Positions 10,220 to 19,400 of a DNA stretch of 64,000 bases are shown piece after piece. The position numbers and the translations under genes were made by a program. The stretch spans positions 1 through 64,000 of the forward strand of contig SEBV01000002.1 in NCBI GenBank assembly GCA_004172865.1, read 5' to 3'. Below the pieces are notes generated by a model. The model was given only the letters and a program-made list of their open reading frames with translations. It was not told the DNA's origin and searched no databases. Position 1 is the first letter of the stretch; the number at the start of each line of letters is the position of its first letter. Source of the DNA: Gammaproteobacteria bacterium. GTDB taxonomy: Bacteria > Pseudomonadota > Gammaproteobacteria > Pseudomonadales > Cellvibrionaceae.

Positions 10220-10724
10220 TTTAGTTCTCCGATAATGGTTGCACGCAAGGGGTACAAATCACCCCGATTATTATTAGTTCACCCTTTAGAAAGGGATCAG
10301 CTTGCACACTCCTGTCGCTCGCAATCATGCAAGCAGACCTAGCGGCACGAATAAAAAGTGCTGCTACATCTGTGGTCCAACCACATTTAGGTGGCGCAAA
10401 AACTACAACGCCGAAAGTAAACAATGCCAAATACTTGTTGTGACGAAGTTAGGCACGGATAAATTTTACGAATAGGGTTTAATCAAGGAGCCAAAAAATT
10501 ATTCTTATTATTGTGTTTACTTGTCGCCAAGGTGACAGCGCTGTCATTTTTACTCTTATTGCGAAAAGAGTTCTAGATCTAGTTAACAATTACTCATATT
10601 TTTTTGTAATTTTTGATGACTTTTATATTCAGAAAAGAATGAATGCCCAGAATTTGTGATGATATTCACACTAATTCATGCTTTAAAAAGAGTCGATGAC
10701 GGAAATTTAGCTGTCTTTGAAAAC
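10220..10724. other. Intergenic region upstream of the cellulase
   Basis: About 500 bases without a supported gene. It contains the palindrome at 10533-10546 and AT-rich DNA on both sides of it. If the palindrome is the operator, the cellulase leader would be unusually long (about 250-300 bases). The part nearest the gene (10260-10440) is richer in GC and could be structured leader RNA, but no riboswitch family was recognised. Confidence 0.5.
10533..10546. promoter_or_regulatory. Perfect palindrome, LacI/CelR-type operator
   Basis: TGACAGCGCTGTCA is a perfect 14-bp inverted repeat. It has the same length and the same AGCGCT core as the CelR operator TGGGAGCGCTCCCA that controls cellulases in Thermobifida. 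It lies upstream of the CBM2-CBM10-GH5 gene. The regulator itself is not in the window; a LacI-family cellobiose sensor is the inference. Confidence 0.65.
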
Positions 10725-10754
10725 AAAAAAGCCAGATTCAAAAATCTGGCTTTT
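10725..10754 (-). terminator. Terminator of the PEP-CTERM genes
   Basis: AAAAGCCAGATT pairs with AATCTGGCTTTT around the loop CAAA (10739-10742). On the - strand the stem is followed by a T tract. It lies about 20 bases after the stop of the first PEP-CTERM gene. Confidence 0.85.
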
Positions 10755-10772
10755 CACAAAATTTCAGGCCCA

Positions 10773-11456
10773 TCAGCGGCACCTGGAGCGTTTGAAAAAA
10801 TCCTGTTTACGAATTCTCAACCGACGATAACCCAGCGCTGCAATTCCCATCACCAGTAAAATAAACGGTGAGGGTTCAGGTACTTCCGCTTGCGCGTAGG
10901 TGAAGGTTAAGTCGTCAACCACGGCGGAAACACGGCTGTTGTAATAACCCCACAGTTGAATGTTGCTAATCCCTGCCGCTGAATCAAAGGTGACGTATTG
11001 CTTTGCCGTGTAAGGCGTCGTTTGAAATGGTCCGGCCTCACCGCCTGTGCGTTTGGCTACAAGTAAACCTGAACTTCCATAGGCCTCAAGAAAAATCGCT
11101 TCTTCAACAAACGAACTCACATACATACCCACATGAGTTGGAAGTTGTCCCACAAAACTTAACTGAAGGTAATTTCCACCCTGTAAATAATTTGGGCCAG
11201 AAACGAAGTTGGGATCAGTATCAGACCAGTAGGGAAGTAGATAGCCATCGCTAACCAACATTCCTTTCGAAGCATATTGATCAGTCACCGGCGTGTCAGC
11301 AAAGAACGGCCATTCCGGATCTTCAGGAACGTAGGTAAGGTCATCGAAATCAATAAACTCCGCATGTGCAACCGGAGCAGTCACGACAAATGAAAACGTC
11401 ATTAGCAGTGCGAAGGATTTTATTAGTTTAGTAAATCGGGAGGTTCTTGTAGTCAT
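10773..11456 (-). CDS. PEP-CTERM sorted exported protein, copy 1
   Basis: An exported protein of about 227 residues. It has a Sec signal peptide (basic start, hydrophobic stretch, cleavage after AHA) and a C-terminal PEP-CTERM sorting tag (VPEPSPFILLVMGIAALGYRRLRIRKQ: the VPEP motif, a membrane helix, then a basic tail), the substrate mark of exosortase systems. The body begins FIDFDDLTYVPEDPEWPFFAD and looks like a beta-rich domain with DDLTFTY near the end; no enzyme motif is visible. I chose the second of two adjacent ATGs (11454-11456) because it aligns with the paralogue; AAGGA lies upstream. No exosortase gene is in the window. The function is unknown; PEP-CTERM proteins are often linked to extracellular polysaccharide. 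Confidence 0.85.
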   Translation of the reverse strand: MTTRTSRFTKLIKSFALLMTFSFVVTAPVAHAEFIDFDDLTYVPEDPEWPFFADTPVTDQYASKGMLVSDGYLLPYWSDTDPNFVSGPNYLQGGNYLQLSFVGQLPTHVGMYVSSFVEEAIFLEAYGSSGLLVAKRTGGEAGPFQTTPYTAKQYVTFDSAAGISNIQLWGYYNSRVSAVVDDLTFTYAQAEVPEPSPFILLVMGIAALGYRRLRIRKQDFFKRSRCR

Positions 11457-11515
11457 CATCAGGGTCCTTGGTGGCGCTCAAAATTAGGTTGTTCAGCTTA
11501 GATTTCTGATTTTTT

Positions 11516-11569
11516 AATGTCCAGCGCAACCGGCAATTCGACGCCAGCTTTTTTAGCTACTTTCAATAG
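11516..11569 (-). repeat. Duplicated upstream block, copy 1
   Basis: AATGTCCAGC, then AACCGGCAATTCGACGCCAG and a T tract, lies just upstream of the first PEP-CTERM gene and recurs with few changes at 12283-12337, upstream of the second. It shows that the duplication took in the 5' regions. The conserved part may be a regulatory element. Confidence 0.8.
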
Positions 11570-12223
11570 TCATTTTTGAGCTTTCAAACGACGATAACTA
11601 AGCGCTGCAATTCCCATCACCAGTAAAATAAACGGTGACGGCTCAGGTACTTCAGCTTGCGCGTAGGTGAAGGTTAAGTCGTCGATATATGCCGACGTGC
11701 GGCTGCCGAAAAAACCCCACACAAAAATCCTGCTGATACCTTCTGCAGAATCGAAGGTTATGTACTGCCTGGGAATGTAAGGTACATCGTCAAATGGCCC
11801 GCCGAAACCAGCAGTATGTTTAGAATCCAGTAAACCCGACGCGCCCCAAGCATCCAGATAAATTGATTCATCGACACGCGAGCCCACATACATCCCAACG
11901 TGCGTAGGAAGTAAATCACCTACAAAGTTTAGTGTGAGTGTATATCCACCTAACAAATAATTAGGCCCCGAAATAAAATCCGGGTCATTTGCCGTATCAC
12001 CCCTGTAGGGCTGCAAATATCCATCATTAATTACCAAACCTTGGGATTCGTATTGATTGGTTACTGGTGTATCTGCAAAAAACGGCCATTCCGGGTATTC
12101 GGGAACGTAAGTCAGATCATCAAAATCAATAAATACGGCGTGTGCTGTGGGGGTGATGATAGAAAGTGAAAAGGTCGCAAAGAGCGCGACCATCTTAAAA
12201 AGTCGATATGTTTTGGTGGTCAT
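11570..12223 (-). CDS. PEP-CTERM sorted exported protein, copy 2
   Basis: A paralogue of the neighbouring gene, 217 residues. The start MTTKTYRLFKM leads into a signal peptide ending in AHA. The body shares FIDFDDLTYVPE.PEWPFFADTPVT.QY and THVGMYV with copy 1, and the C-terminus is the same VPEPSPFILLVMGIAAL sorting tag followed by a short basic tail. The start at 12221-12223 is supported by GGAG 6 bases upstream; an in-frame codon at 12259 is less likely. The two genes run in tandem and are most similar at both ends and in the upstream block, so a local tandem duplication followed by divergence of the middle is the simplest history. Function unknown. Confidence 0.85.
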   Translation of the reverse strand: MTTKTYRLFKMVALFATFSLSIITPTAHAVFIDFDDLTYVPEYPEWPFFADTPVTNQYESQGLVINDGYLQPYRGDTANDPDFISGPNYLLGGYTLTLNFVGDLLPTHVGMYVGSRVDESIYLDAWGASGLLDSKHTAGFGGPFDDVPYIPRQYITFDSAEGISRIFVWGFFGSRTSAYIDDLTFTYAQAEVPEPSPFILLVMGIAALSYRRLKAQK

Positions 12224-12282
12224 TATCAGCTCCTTGTAGTGCGCCCAAAAGTGGGGCAACCAGCATAGGAGTGTGATTTTTC

Positions 12283-12337
12283 AATGTCCAGCTGAACCGG
12301 CAATTCGACGCCAGCCTTTTTATGCTGCTTTCGCTAA
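12283..12337 (-). repeat. Duplicated upstream block, copy 2
   Basis: This is the second copy of the block at 11516-11569, 767 bp away, in the same position relative to its PEP-CTERM gene. The central AACCGGCAATTCGACGCCAG is identical in both. Confidence 0.8.
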
Positions 12338-12576
12338 TCATTTTAGGTTTTTGCAAGCTGGCACCTCCCACTTTGGCCCCGAATCCTAAAGTAGGTGGTT
12401 GATGACTGAGCGCGATTCGATACTCATCTCACCTGCTGTTCGCTAAATGTCAGTAAGGACGCATAAGAATAAGGCTAATACCTAAGGTACCGGCCAGCGG
12501 GCTAACAACGATAAGTGTTTGTCCTATCCAGTTCGGGCACTTATTGATTCCACAACAATAAAGATGAGAAAACATA

Positions 12577-14448
12577 ATGACTACAAACCTTAGTAATGCA
12601 ATTCGTCCTGTGGGGCGTTCGTCTTTTAACATTCTTAAAACGTTTATCAGTGCTGCGTGCAGTTTAGCCATGGCGGCGAGCGTTGACGCAGCGGTTCAAC
12701 CCATCACCACCCAAGGCAATCAAGTGCTCTTCGGCGGCCAGCCGGGCAGCGTTTCCGGTATGAGTTTGTTTTGGGATATTTGGGGCTTTGAAAAATACTA
12801 CAACGCCAGCACCGTTGGTTGGCTGGCGACCGACTGGAACGCAAAGCTTATACGCGCTGCGATTGCGGTTGAAGAAGGCGGTGCCGACAGTGTTCTTAGC
12901 AACCCGGCCATTCATAAAGCCCGAGTTAAAGCAGTAGTTGATGCAGCCGTTGCCAACGACATGTACGTGATTATCGATTGGCACACGCATCACGTCGGTG
13001 GAAACATCACCAGCGCGGCCATTAGTTTCTTCACCGAAATGGCACAAACTTACAAAAACACCCCCAACGTGATCTTCGAAATTTTCAACGAACCTTGGGA
13101 TAACGTTTACTGGGATTCGCAAATCAAACCCTATGCGCTGCAAGTTATTCCCGCCATTCGTAACACCGGCGCAAAAAACCTGATCATCGTCGGCACACGC
13201 GCCTGGTCACAACGAGTGGATGAAGCCGCAGCAAACCGCATCACCGGCTACGACAATATCGCCTATACCCTGCACTTCTACGCCGGTTCCCACGGGCAGT
13301 GGTTGCGCGATACCGCCCAAGGTGCCTTGAACAGTGGTATCCCCTTATTCGTGACCGAATGGGGTTCCGTAGATGCCAGCGGTGAAGGCGCTGTCGCCGC
13401 TAGCGAAACCTGGGCGTGGGTTGATTTCATGAAGAAAAATAACATCAGCAACGCCAACTGGTCAGTAAGCGATAAAGCTGAAGGTGCATCCGCATTAACG
13501 CCTAACACCGGCGCATCAGGTTGGGCTAACAATCAATTAACCGCATCCGGCTCTCTGGCGAAAGACATTATCTCCCATTGGCCACAGGCCGGAAGTGGCG
13601 ATGGCGGTGACAGCTGCACAGAAGTTGCCTTGCCAGGCACCATCAAAGCCGAGTCATATTGCGATATGAGCGGCGTAAAAACCGAGGCGACTAGCGACAC
13701 TGGCGGTGGTTCCAATGTGGGTTACATCGACACCGGCGACTGGATTAAGTACGGCGTTAATGTCCCATCAGCAGGTACTTACACTGTTTCTTACCGGGTA
13801 GCGGCCGCAGTGGCAGGTGGTGTAATCCAATTGGAAAATGCAGGCGGCACACCGATTTACGGAACGATTAACGTACCTGCAACCGGCGGCTGGCAAACCT
13901 GGACAACCATTTCGCATAAGGTGCAATTACCAGCAGGCAAGCAAACCTTGGCGATTGCAGCCAAAACCGGTGGTTTCAACCTGAACTGGATCAAAGTTGA
14001 AGGATCTGGCTCAAGCTCAAGCGGTTCATCCAGCTCATCGCCATCAACTACGCCGATTGCTACTATCCAAGCGGAAAGCTATTCACAAATGAGCGGCGTG
14101 CAAACTGAAGGCACTAGCGATGTCGGCGGTGGTTTGAACGTTGGCTATGTAGACGCGGGTGATTGGTTGTCTTACGCGGGTACGTCAGTGTCAATTCCAG
14201 AAACCGGCACCTACACCATTGAATACCGGGTAGCGAGCGCAACTGGCGGTGGCGTATTGAGTTTTGAAGAAGCGGGCGGCTCGCCGTCGTACACCACGGT
14301 TAATTTGCCAAACACTGGCGGCTGGCAAACTTGGACCACCGTAAAAAGCACAATCACGCTCACTGCAGGAACCCACAAGTTTGGCATTAAAGCGAACAAC
14401 GGCGGCTGGAATATTAACTGGTTCAGCATCACCAAAGGCGTTAAATAG
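12577..14448 (+). CDS. Secreted GH5 endoglucanase/lichenase with two CBM6 modules
   Basis: A 623-residue secreted beta-glucanase. A signal peptide with a long N-region (1-39) is followed by a GH5 catalytic domain (about 40-337) with E172 in IFNEPW as acid/base and E261 in VTEWGS as nucleophile. Then come CBM6 module 1 (about 347-476), a poly-Ser linker (477-491) and CBM6 module 2 (about 493-622). The two CBM6 modules share AESY..MSGV.TE.TSD.GGG.NVGY and GGWQTWTT and so are internal duplicates. The same order is known for the Cellvibrio mixtus lichenase/endoglucanase 5A. The start lacks a strong ribosome site (AAAGATGAGA upstream). A strong terminator follows. The substrate is probably cellulose or mixed-linkage beta-glucan. 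Confidence 0.93.
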   Translation: MTTNLSNAIRPVGRSSFNILKTFISAACSLAMAASVDAAVQPITTQGNQVLFGGQPGSVSGMSLFWDIWGFEKYYNASTVGWLATDWNAKLIRAAIAVEEGGADSVLSNPAIHKARVKAVVDAAVANDMYVIIDWHTHHVGGNITSAAISFFTEMAQTYKNTPNVIFEIFNEPWDNVYWDSQIKPYALQVIPAIRNTGAKNLIIVGTRAWSQRVDEAAANRITGYDNIAYTLHFYAGSHGQWLRDTAQGALNSGIPLFVTEWGSVDASGEGAVAASETWAWVDFMKKNNISNANWSVSDKAEGASALTPNTGASGWANNQLTASGSLAKDIISHWPQAGSGDGGDSCTEVALPGTIKAESYCDMSGVKTEATSDTGGGSNVGYIDTGDWIKYGVNVPSAGTYTVSYRVAAAVAGGVIQLENAGGTPIYGTINVPATGGWQTWTTISHKVQLPAGKQTLAIAAKTGGFNLNWIKVEGSGSSSSGSSSSSPSTTPIATIQAESYSQMSGVQTEGTSDVGGGLNVGYVDAGDWLSYAGTSVSIPETGTYTIEYRVASATGGGVLSFEEAGGSPSYTTVNLPNTGGWQTWTTVKSTITLTAGTHKFGIKANNGGWNINWFSITKGVK

Positions 14449-14520
14449 TTGGGTCGAAAATTGAATTTGGGAATGAAGAGTCGGCAATAAAAGGGTTGCA
14501 CATTAAAGGGATTTTTCTAC

Positions 14521-14550
14521 ACGCCGCACAGCAATGTGCGGCGTTTTTTT
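14521..14550. terminator. Intrinsic terminator with GCAA tetraloop
   Basis: ACGCCGCACA (14521-14530) and TGTGCGGCGT (14535-14544) form a perfect 10-bp stem closed by GCAA and followed by T7. It ends the GH5-CBM6 gene on the + strand and lies just past the convergent AraC gene. Confidence 0.92.
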
Positions 14551-14560
14551 ATCTTGAGAA

Positions 14561-15739
14561 CTAAATCGGGGGATTAATGGCATTGATCCTGGCCGCTTTT
14601 TCCTTGCGGTCATTATTGCGATATTCAGAAGGCGTGACGCCCACAATCCGCTTAAAAAAGCGATGAAAAGCAGACTGGCTGTTAAAGCCGGATTTATAAA
14701 TGATATCCAGAATCGTATCGTCTTTGTTGACATCGGCCACCAGCAATCGCTTCGCTTCTTCAACTCTATAACCATTGATGAACTCAAAGAAATTCGACTG
14801 GTAATGTGAATTGATAATGGTGGAAACCTCCCTCGCCCGCACACCAATTTGTTCCGCAAAACGCTCCAGATTGATATTGCTTTCAAGGTAAAGTTTTTGC
14901 TGGTGGATAGCACGCTCAATCGCCCGGATTTTTTCGTCTAGTTGCGATATTTCCGCTGGCTTAACCACCTCAACCGCAGGTTCAATATGCAAGAGTTGGC
15001 GAGTGTTAACCAAGCCAAAGATAAACAAAACATTTACCAAAATCACAGTGAAATAATTGTTCAGCGTGCCCACTAAATCATTCATATCGCCGCTGAGATA
15101 ACCACCCAGCATGTACCCCGCAAACGACCAGAGCCAGTGAATAAAAAATCCACCCAACACAATTTCGGCCCAGCGCAGTTCGGTGTTGGGAATGATCGAA
15201 TAAACCTGCTTTTGGCGCTGGCGCAAACGGAATTCCACCCACAAACACGCCAACACATAAATAAGCGGCGCACAGCGCACAATCGCCCAGATAAACTTTA
15301 CGGCCGCTCGATCTTCTGACGCTAACTTTGCCCAATTCCATGGCAGCCATTCAGTAACATCGACCCTAAATATCAGGATCAGACTTGCGGCTAATAATGC
15401 GGGCAACAGGTGAACAAGATTAATCCAGCGCTTAATCACAATCGGTTCAGACAGCGAGCGTAGATAGAAATATAAACACGGCCCTTGCAGCAGCAAACAT
15501 ACGGATAACACCAGCGGCACCACACTCCAATTGGCAATCGCCAGCGTTTGTAACGAGCTGTTCCAAGTAATTAAGGTGGTGATCAAGGTGCCCGCAACCA
15601 GCGAAAAAAACAGGGCCAAAAAATTGCGCGACTGAACTTGTTTGCTGGGCATGAACTTGAAGAACGCGCACAGGAAAAGCGTTTCTACAAAGGTGAGAAC
15701 CAAAATAACTTCATGCAAATTAAGGAAAGTATTTTTCAT
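14561..15739 (-). CDS. Membrane-anchored AraC-family regulator, paralogue 1
   Basis: A 392-residue regulator. The N-terminal 245 residues form about seven hydrophobic segments (for example 10-28, 39-58, 70-92, 105-125, 148-168, 190-212, 226-246), and the C-terminus is an AraC-type double helix-turn-helix (about 283-378: NLERFAEQIGVRAREVSTIIN, then the AraC signature ILDIIYKSGFNSQSAFHRFFKRIVGVTPSEYR). The sensor part is in the membrane, so the protein probably reads a signal in the envelope and binds DNA from the membrane. The start MKNTFLNLHEV aligns with the paralogue at 20316-21455, although its ribosome site is weak. It is divergent from the GH16 gene and convergent with the GH5-CBM6 gene, so it is a candidate regulator of either. 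Confidence 0.88.
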   Translation of the reverse strand: MKNTFLNLHEVILVLTFVETLFLCAFFKFMPSKQVQSRNFLALFFSLVAGTLITTLITWNSSLQTLAIANWSVVPLVLSVCLLLQGPCLYFYLRSLSEPIVIKRWINLVHLLPALLAASLILIFRVDVTEWLPWNWAKLASEDRAAVKFIWAIVRCAPLIYVLACLWVEFRLRQRQKQVYSIIPNTELRWAEIVLGGFFIHWLWSFAGYMLGGYLSGDMNDLVGTLNNYFTVILVNVLFIFGLVNTRQLLHIEPAVEVVKPAEISQLDEKIRAIERAIHQQKLYLESNINLERFAEQIGVRAREVSTIINSHYQSNFFEFINGYRVEEAKRLLVADVNKDDTILDIIYKSGFNSQSAFHRFFKRIVGVTPSEYRNNDRKEKAARINAINPPI

Positions 15740-16010
15740 GTGATGCGAGCGCCGGAGATGGCTGCGATCTAAAACACGTTAGTCGGCGGCCTATTATGGT
15801 TTTTTATTCATCATAGCAGCTGCATTTCTCCACTGCTTCAACCCGGTTTAATGAAACCGTTTACCATTCAACTTTTATTTCCTGGGCAATTAGCATTGAT
15901 AAGAATCACTAAACGCCTCCAATTCCAAACAAGGGCGCGGATCGCAGGGTGCAACTGCATCCTTTGCGTCTAAAACCACATTTTTGAGATCAAAATTACA
16001 TCCCACTTTT

Positions 16011-16027
16011 GTCACTACCTAAGTGAC
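16011..16027. promoter_or_regulatory. Inverted repeat in the AraC/GH16 promoter region
   Basis: GTCACTACCTAAGTGAC is a 6-bp perfect inverted repeat with a 5-base spacer. It could be an operator for the divergent genes. No regulator is assigned. Confidence 0.35.
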
Positions 16028-16305
16028 TTCTCCCATGTTTGTGCTTTTTGCGGGAACAAGGAGGCTGCGGTGGCTGCTTAATGAAAATATGGCATCACAA
16101 GAGAAACATACTCTTAGGCTTCCAGTACAACCCAAAACATAAAATCAATAACAGCAAAGAGCACCAGCATGACTTTTTCCCAACAACGATTTTGAGCCCC
16201 GCTTTACCGACGGTTTCGGCTGTTCGGTTTTTTATTTTGTATCAATAAGCATCACCGAAAAAGCTCCAACGGAATGTCATTACAAAGCAAGCCGGAATTC
16301 ACATT

Positions 16306-16322
16306 TTAGTGACCGGTGCTAA
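16306..16322. promoter_or_regulatory. Inverted repeat TTAG-N9-CTAA upstream of GH16
   Basis: TTAGTGACCGGTGCTAA has complementary ends and an ACCGGT core, about 145 bp before the GH16 start. It also contains AGTGAC, as in the repeat at 16011-16027. A role as a regulator site is inference. Confidence 0.3.
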
Positions 16323-16421
16323 CAATAATAGTTAAATTTTTTGGCCCCTTTTTTCACTCTTACCTTTGGCGGTCGCTCTGTTTTTTTTGCAGTGTTTTTC
16401 CTTATTAGTCAAAAAGTAATC

Positions 16422-16454
16422 CCTGTTTAAAAATAATTCCTGTTTAAAATAATT
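16422..16454 (+). repeat. Tandem repeat before the GH16 ribosome site
   Basis: CCTGTTTAAAAATAATT (16422-16438) is followed directly by CCTGTTTAAAATAATT (16439-16454). The repeat ends 4 bases before the GGGAGGA ribosome site of the GH16 gene and so lies in the promoter or leader. Confidence 0.75.
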
Positions 16455-16468
16455 CCTCGGGAGGAACT

Positions 16469-19400
16469 ATGACACAACAACGCTTTAATCAACCTCGTTC
16501 TTGCAAACCCTGGGCATTACTGCGCCCACTTACCGCTGCGGTAGCCGCCTTGGGGATTTACTCCAGCGCCAGCTTTGCAGTGGATTACAACGATGCCTAC
16601 TGGAACAGCCCCACTAAAAATACTGACTTTGTGGACAATTTCGCGACCACATCCCTGAACCGTAATTTTTGGGATGTCATCACCAACGTTTATGTAAATG
16701 GTGAAGACCAAGACTATCGCGATGTGGAATATCCCGCCGCCGACTGGACCGTGCGTTCCGGCCAGGATGACGCTGGCGCTAGCGATGGCAAAGTACTTAA
16801 CTTGAAAGCCCGCTATATGGACGGCGCTATCCAGAATTACTACGGCGGTGTTGCCAACCAAGGCAAACCTTTGATGGTGCGCGCTGGCCGCATTGAATCC
16901 AAACTCGCCGATGCCACCACCTTCACCTACGGTAAATTCGAAGCGCGCTTGAAAATGCCCGCTGCCAAAAATGGCGAATTCCCAGCCTGGTGGTTACTCG
17001 GAAACTTCCCGGACGTGGGTTGGACTGCCTGCCAGGAACTCGACATTATCGAATTCACCGGCAACAACGCGTCGGTTGCACCGCAAACCCACTGGACTGC
17101 ACCTTACACCGCTTACGGCGGCAACCCTGTTGATCGCACTTACGCCAGCCTCGGTGTAAACCCAAGCACCCAATTCGTCACTTACGGTGTGATTAAAACC
17201 CCGGAAAATGTGGAGTTTTACATCAACGGCGTTAAGACTTATTCATGGGGCGTGGCTGACCGTGGCGATATGCCCTGGCCTTACGTAACGCCAATGCACA
17301 TGATCCTCAACCATGCGATCACTCACGTTGAGTGGCCAGCAGTAGGTAACTACAACAAGTTGTCGACTGATGCGAATGTGCCTTACAAAACGGGTTACAC
17401 CACCGTTGTTAACGGCGTGACTAACTACGAATACATCGATATCGCATCCATGCAAACCAATATCGGCCGCGCAGGTACTGACTTCCTCGTGGACTATGTT
17501 GCTCACTGGCCGCTACCGACTACCGAGCCACTGCAAAAATATACCGATAACACCAAGTACAGCTTCTTCCGCCCCACTAACAACACCAAAGGTTTCTATT
17601 CCCTAAAAGGTTGGTTGGCACCGGTTGCAGTGACCGCAGATGCTTCTTTCAACGATGGCACCGCCACATCAGACCGTGACAACGGCCCGAAAAACGCGGC
17701 GGACGGTTACGTAGGTTCCAAGTGGGCCACGCCTGCAGACGACAACTTGCACTGGGTGCAAATTGACTACGGCACTGATAAACCAATCAAATATTTCTGG
17801 ATTGAATGGTCCTGGAATTTGCCTAAGTCTTACGACATTTACGGTAAAACGTCTTCCGGTAACTGGGAATTTATTCGCAGCTCGGATCAGTTGGCCGCAA
17901 CCTGGTCAACGCATGTATTTGATGTAAACAAGACTTACCGTTACATCAAACTCGTCACCAAAGGTCGCATCAGCAAATCAGACCCAATCTGGTTGCTGGA
18001 ATTTAAAGCCTTTGAAGATGTTGCAGATGTATATCCAAAACCAGCTGGCACCGCGCAAGTGGATCGCGCCATCAACGTTCTTGGCAACGGCACTTTCACC
18101 AGCGATCTCAACGGCTGGAAAACCGAAGCTTATGATGGCTCTACCCCGGTCTTTGCAAGCGTGGGCGGTCAGGCAAAAATCACCACTACCAATGCGGGTA
18201 CTGGCTTAGGTTCAATCCAATTGCACACTGAAGGTTTCGGCCTGAAACGCAACTATCGCTACCAGGTTTCTTTCAAAGCCAAGGCAGATGCTGCGCGTAA
18301 CGTGCAAGTTCGCTTGTCTACCGATGATCTCAACCCGTCAGCTGCCGGCACTTACTTGCTGCAAACTGTGGCGTTGGGAACAACCTTGGCAACCTACACC
18401 TACAACGTAGATTTCACCGCGTCTGACAATGCTGGTCGCCTCGCATTTTTATTGGGCAACCAAGGCACTTCAACGGTTTATATCGATGATGTTGTGATCA
18501 AGGAAATTACCTACATCGGCGTGGGCGACCCATTGGTTCCAGCGATTGATGCATCCAACTATTCTGGCGCAAGCACTGGCTGGGAAACTGAATGGTGGGG
18601 CGCTGCAAGCCGTGCTGTTGACGGCGCAGTTGGCAACAAAGCTAGCGGCAACGATGGCGAGTCAGAAGGTAAAGACCTGTGGGTTAGTGTGCAAATTGAT
18701 CCAACTTATGAAGTGAAAGAAGTGTGGATTGCCGGCGATAAGTCAGCTCCGCGCAGCCTGGATCAATTCAAAGTTGAATACGGCACTGGCAATACTATGA
18801 TCAACTGGACCCCAAGCAATGGCGATGGCGTGTACGAAAGTTTCAACACTTTTGCCAGCGCACCGGCAGTCGGCGAACGCAACTTTAAAGTCTGGTTCCG
18901 TCCACCAGCTGGCCAATTGGTTGAAGTCTCTGACGTGCAATTTATGGCTGTGGATTACAAACCTTATCGCATCTACACCATTGGTTTGGACAACGGCGGC
19001 AGCATCGCGCCAGCAGGCACAGTTCGTTACAGCAAAAATAACACCGACTCAGCCACTTACACCTTCACACCGCCAGCCGGTCGTGCAGTTGCCAACGTGA
19101 TTGTCGACGGTGTTTCGCTAGGCGCATTGAACAGCTACACCTTCACCAACATCAACAAGAGCCACACCTTAGCGGTTTCCTACACTGGCACCGCGACCAG
19201 CGTATCTAGCAGCAGTAGCAGCTCAACGGCCAACACGTCTTCCAGCTCAAGCTCGGTTGCCGCGTCGGTATTGGTCTCTAACGGTCGTCCGGTGACTGCA
19301 AGCAGTGAACTGTCGCCCGCTACAAATGCGGTAGATGGCAACGCTGGGACTCGTTGGGAATCTGCCCACGGCGTAAGCCCAAGCTGGATTACTGTCGATT

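Larger units (their letters stand above)
15740..16468. other. Long divergent intergenic region between AraC paralogue 1 and the GH16 gene
   Basis: About 730 bases with no convincing gene. It holds two inverted repeats (16011-16027 and 16306-16322), a weak stem ACCGA/TCGGT (16206-16228) followed by six T that could end a short transcript, and a 17-bp tandem repeat just before the GH16 ribosome site. An open frame at 16039-16248 has no homology features I recognise and no good start site. Confidence 0.5.

Noticed and set aside
10221-10430. 69-codon frame upstream of the cellulase on the - strand
   Set aside because: It lies in the presumed leader, has no good ribosome site, and has a mixed composition without features.
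11516-11569. Sigma-54-like promoter (TGGC...TTGC) in the PEP-CTERM upstream block
   Set aside because: The distance between the GG and GC elements is 9 bases in both copies, one less than the strict sigma-54 spacing, so I do not call it a promoter.
16039-16248. 69-codon frame upstream of the GH16 gene
   Set aside because: No ribosome site, low-complexity composition and no recognisable domain; the region is better explained as regulatory DNA.
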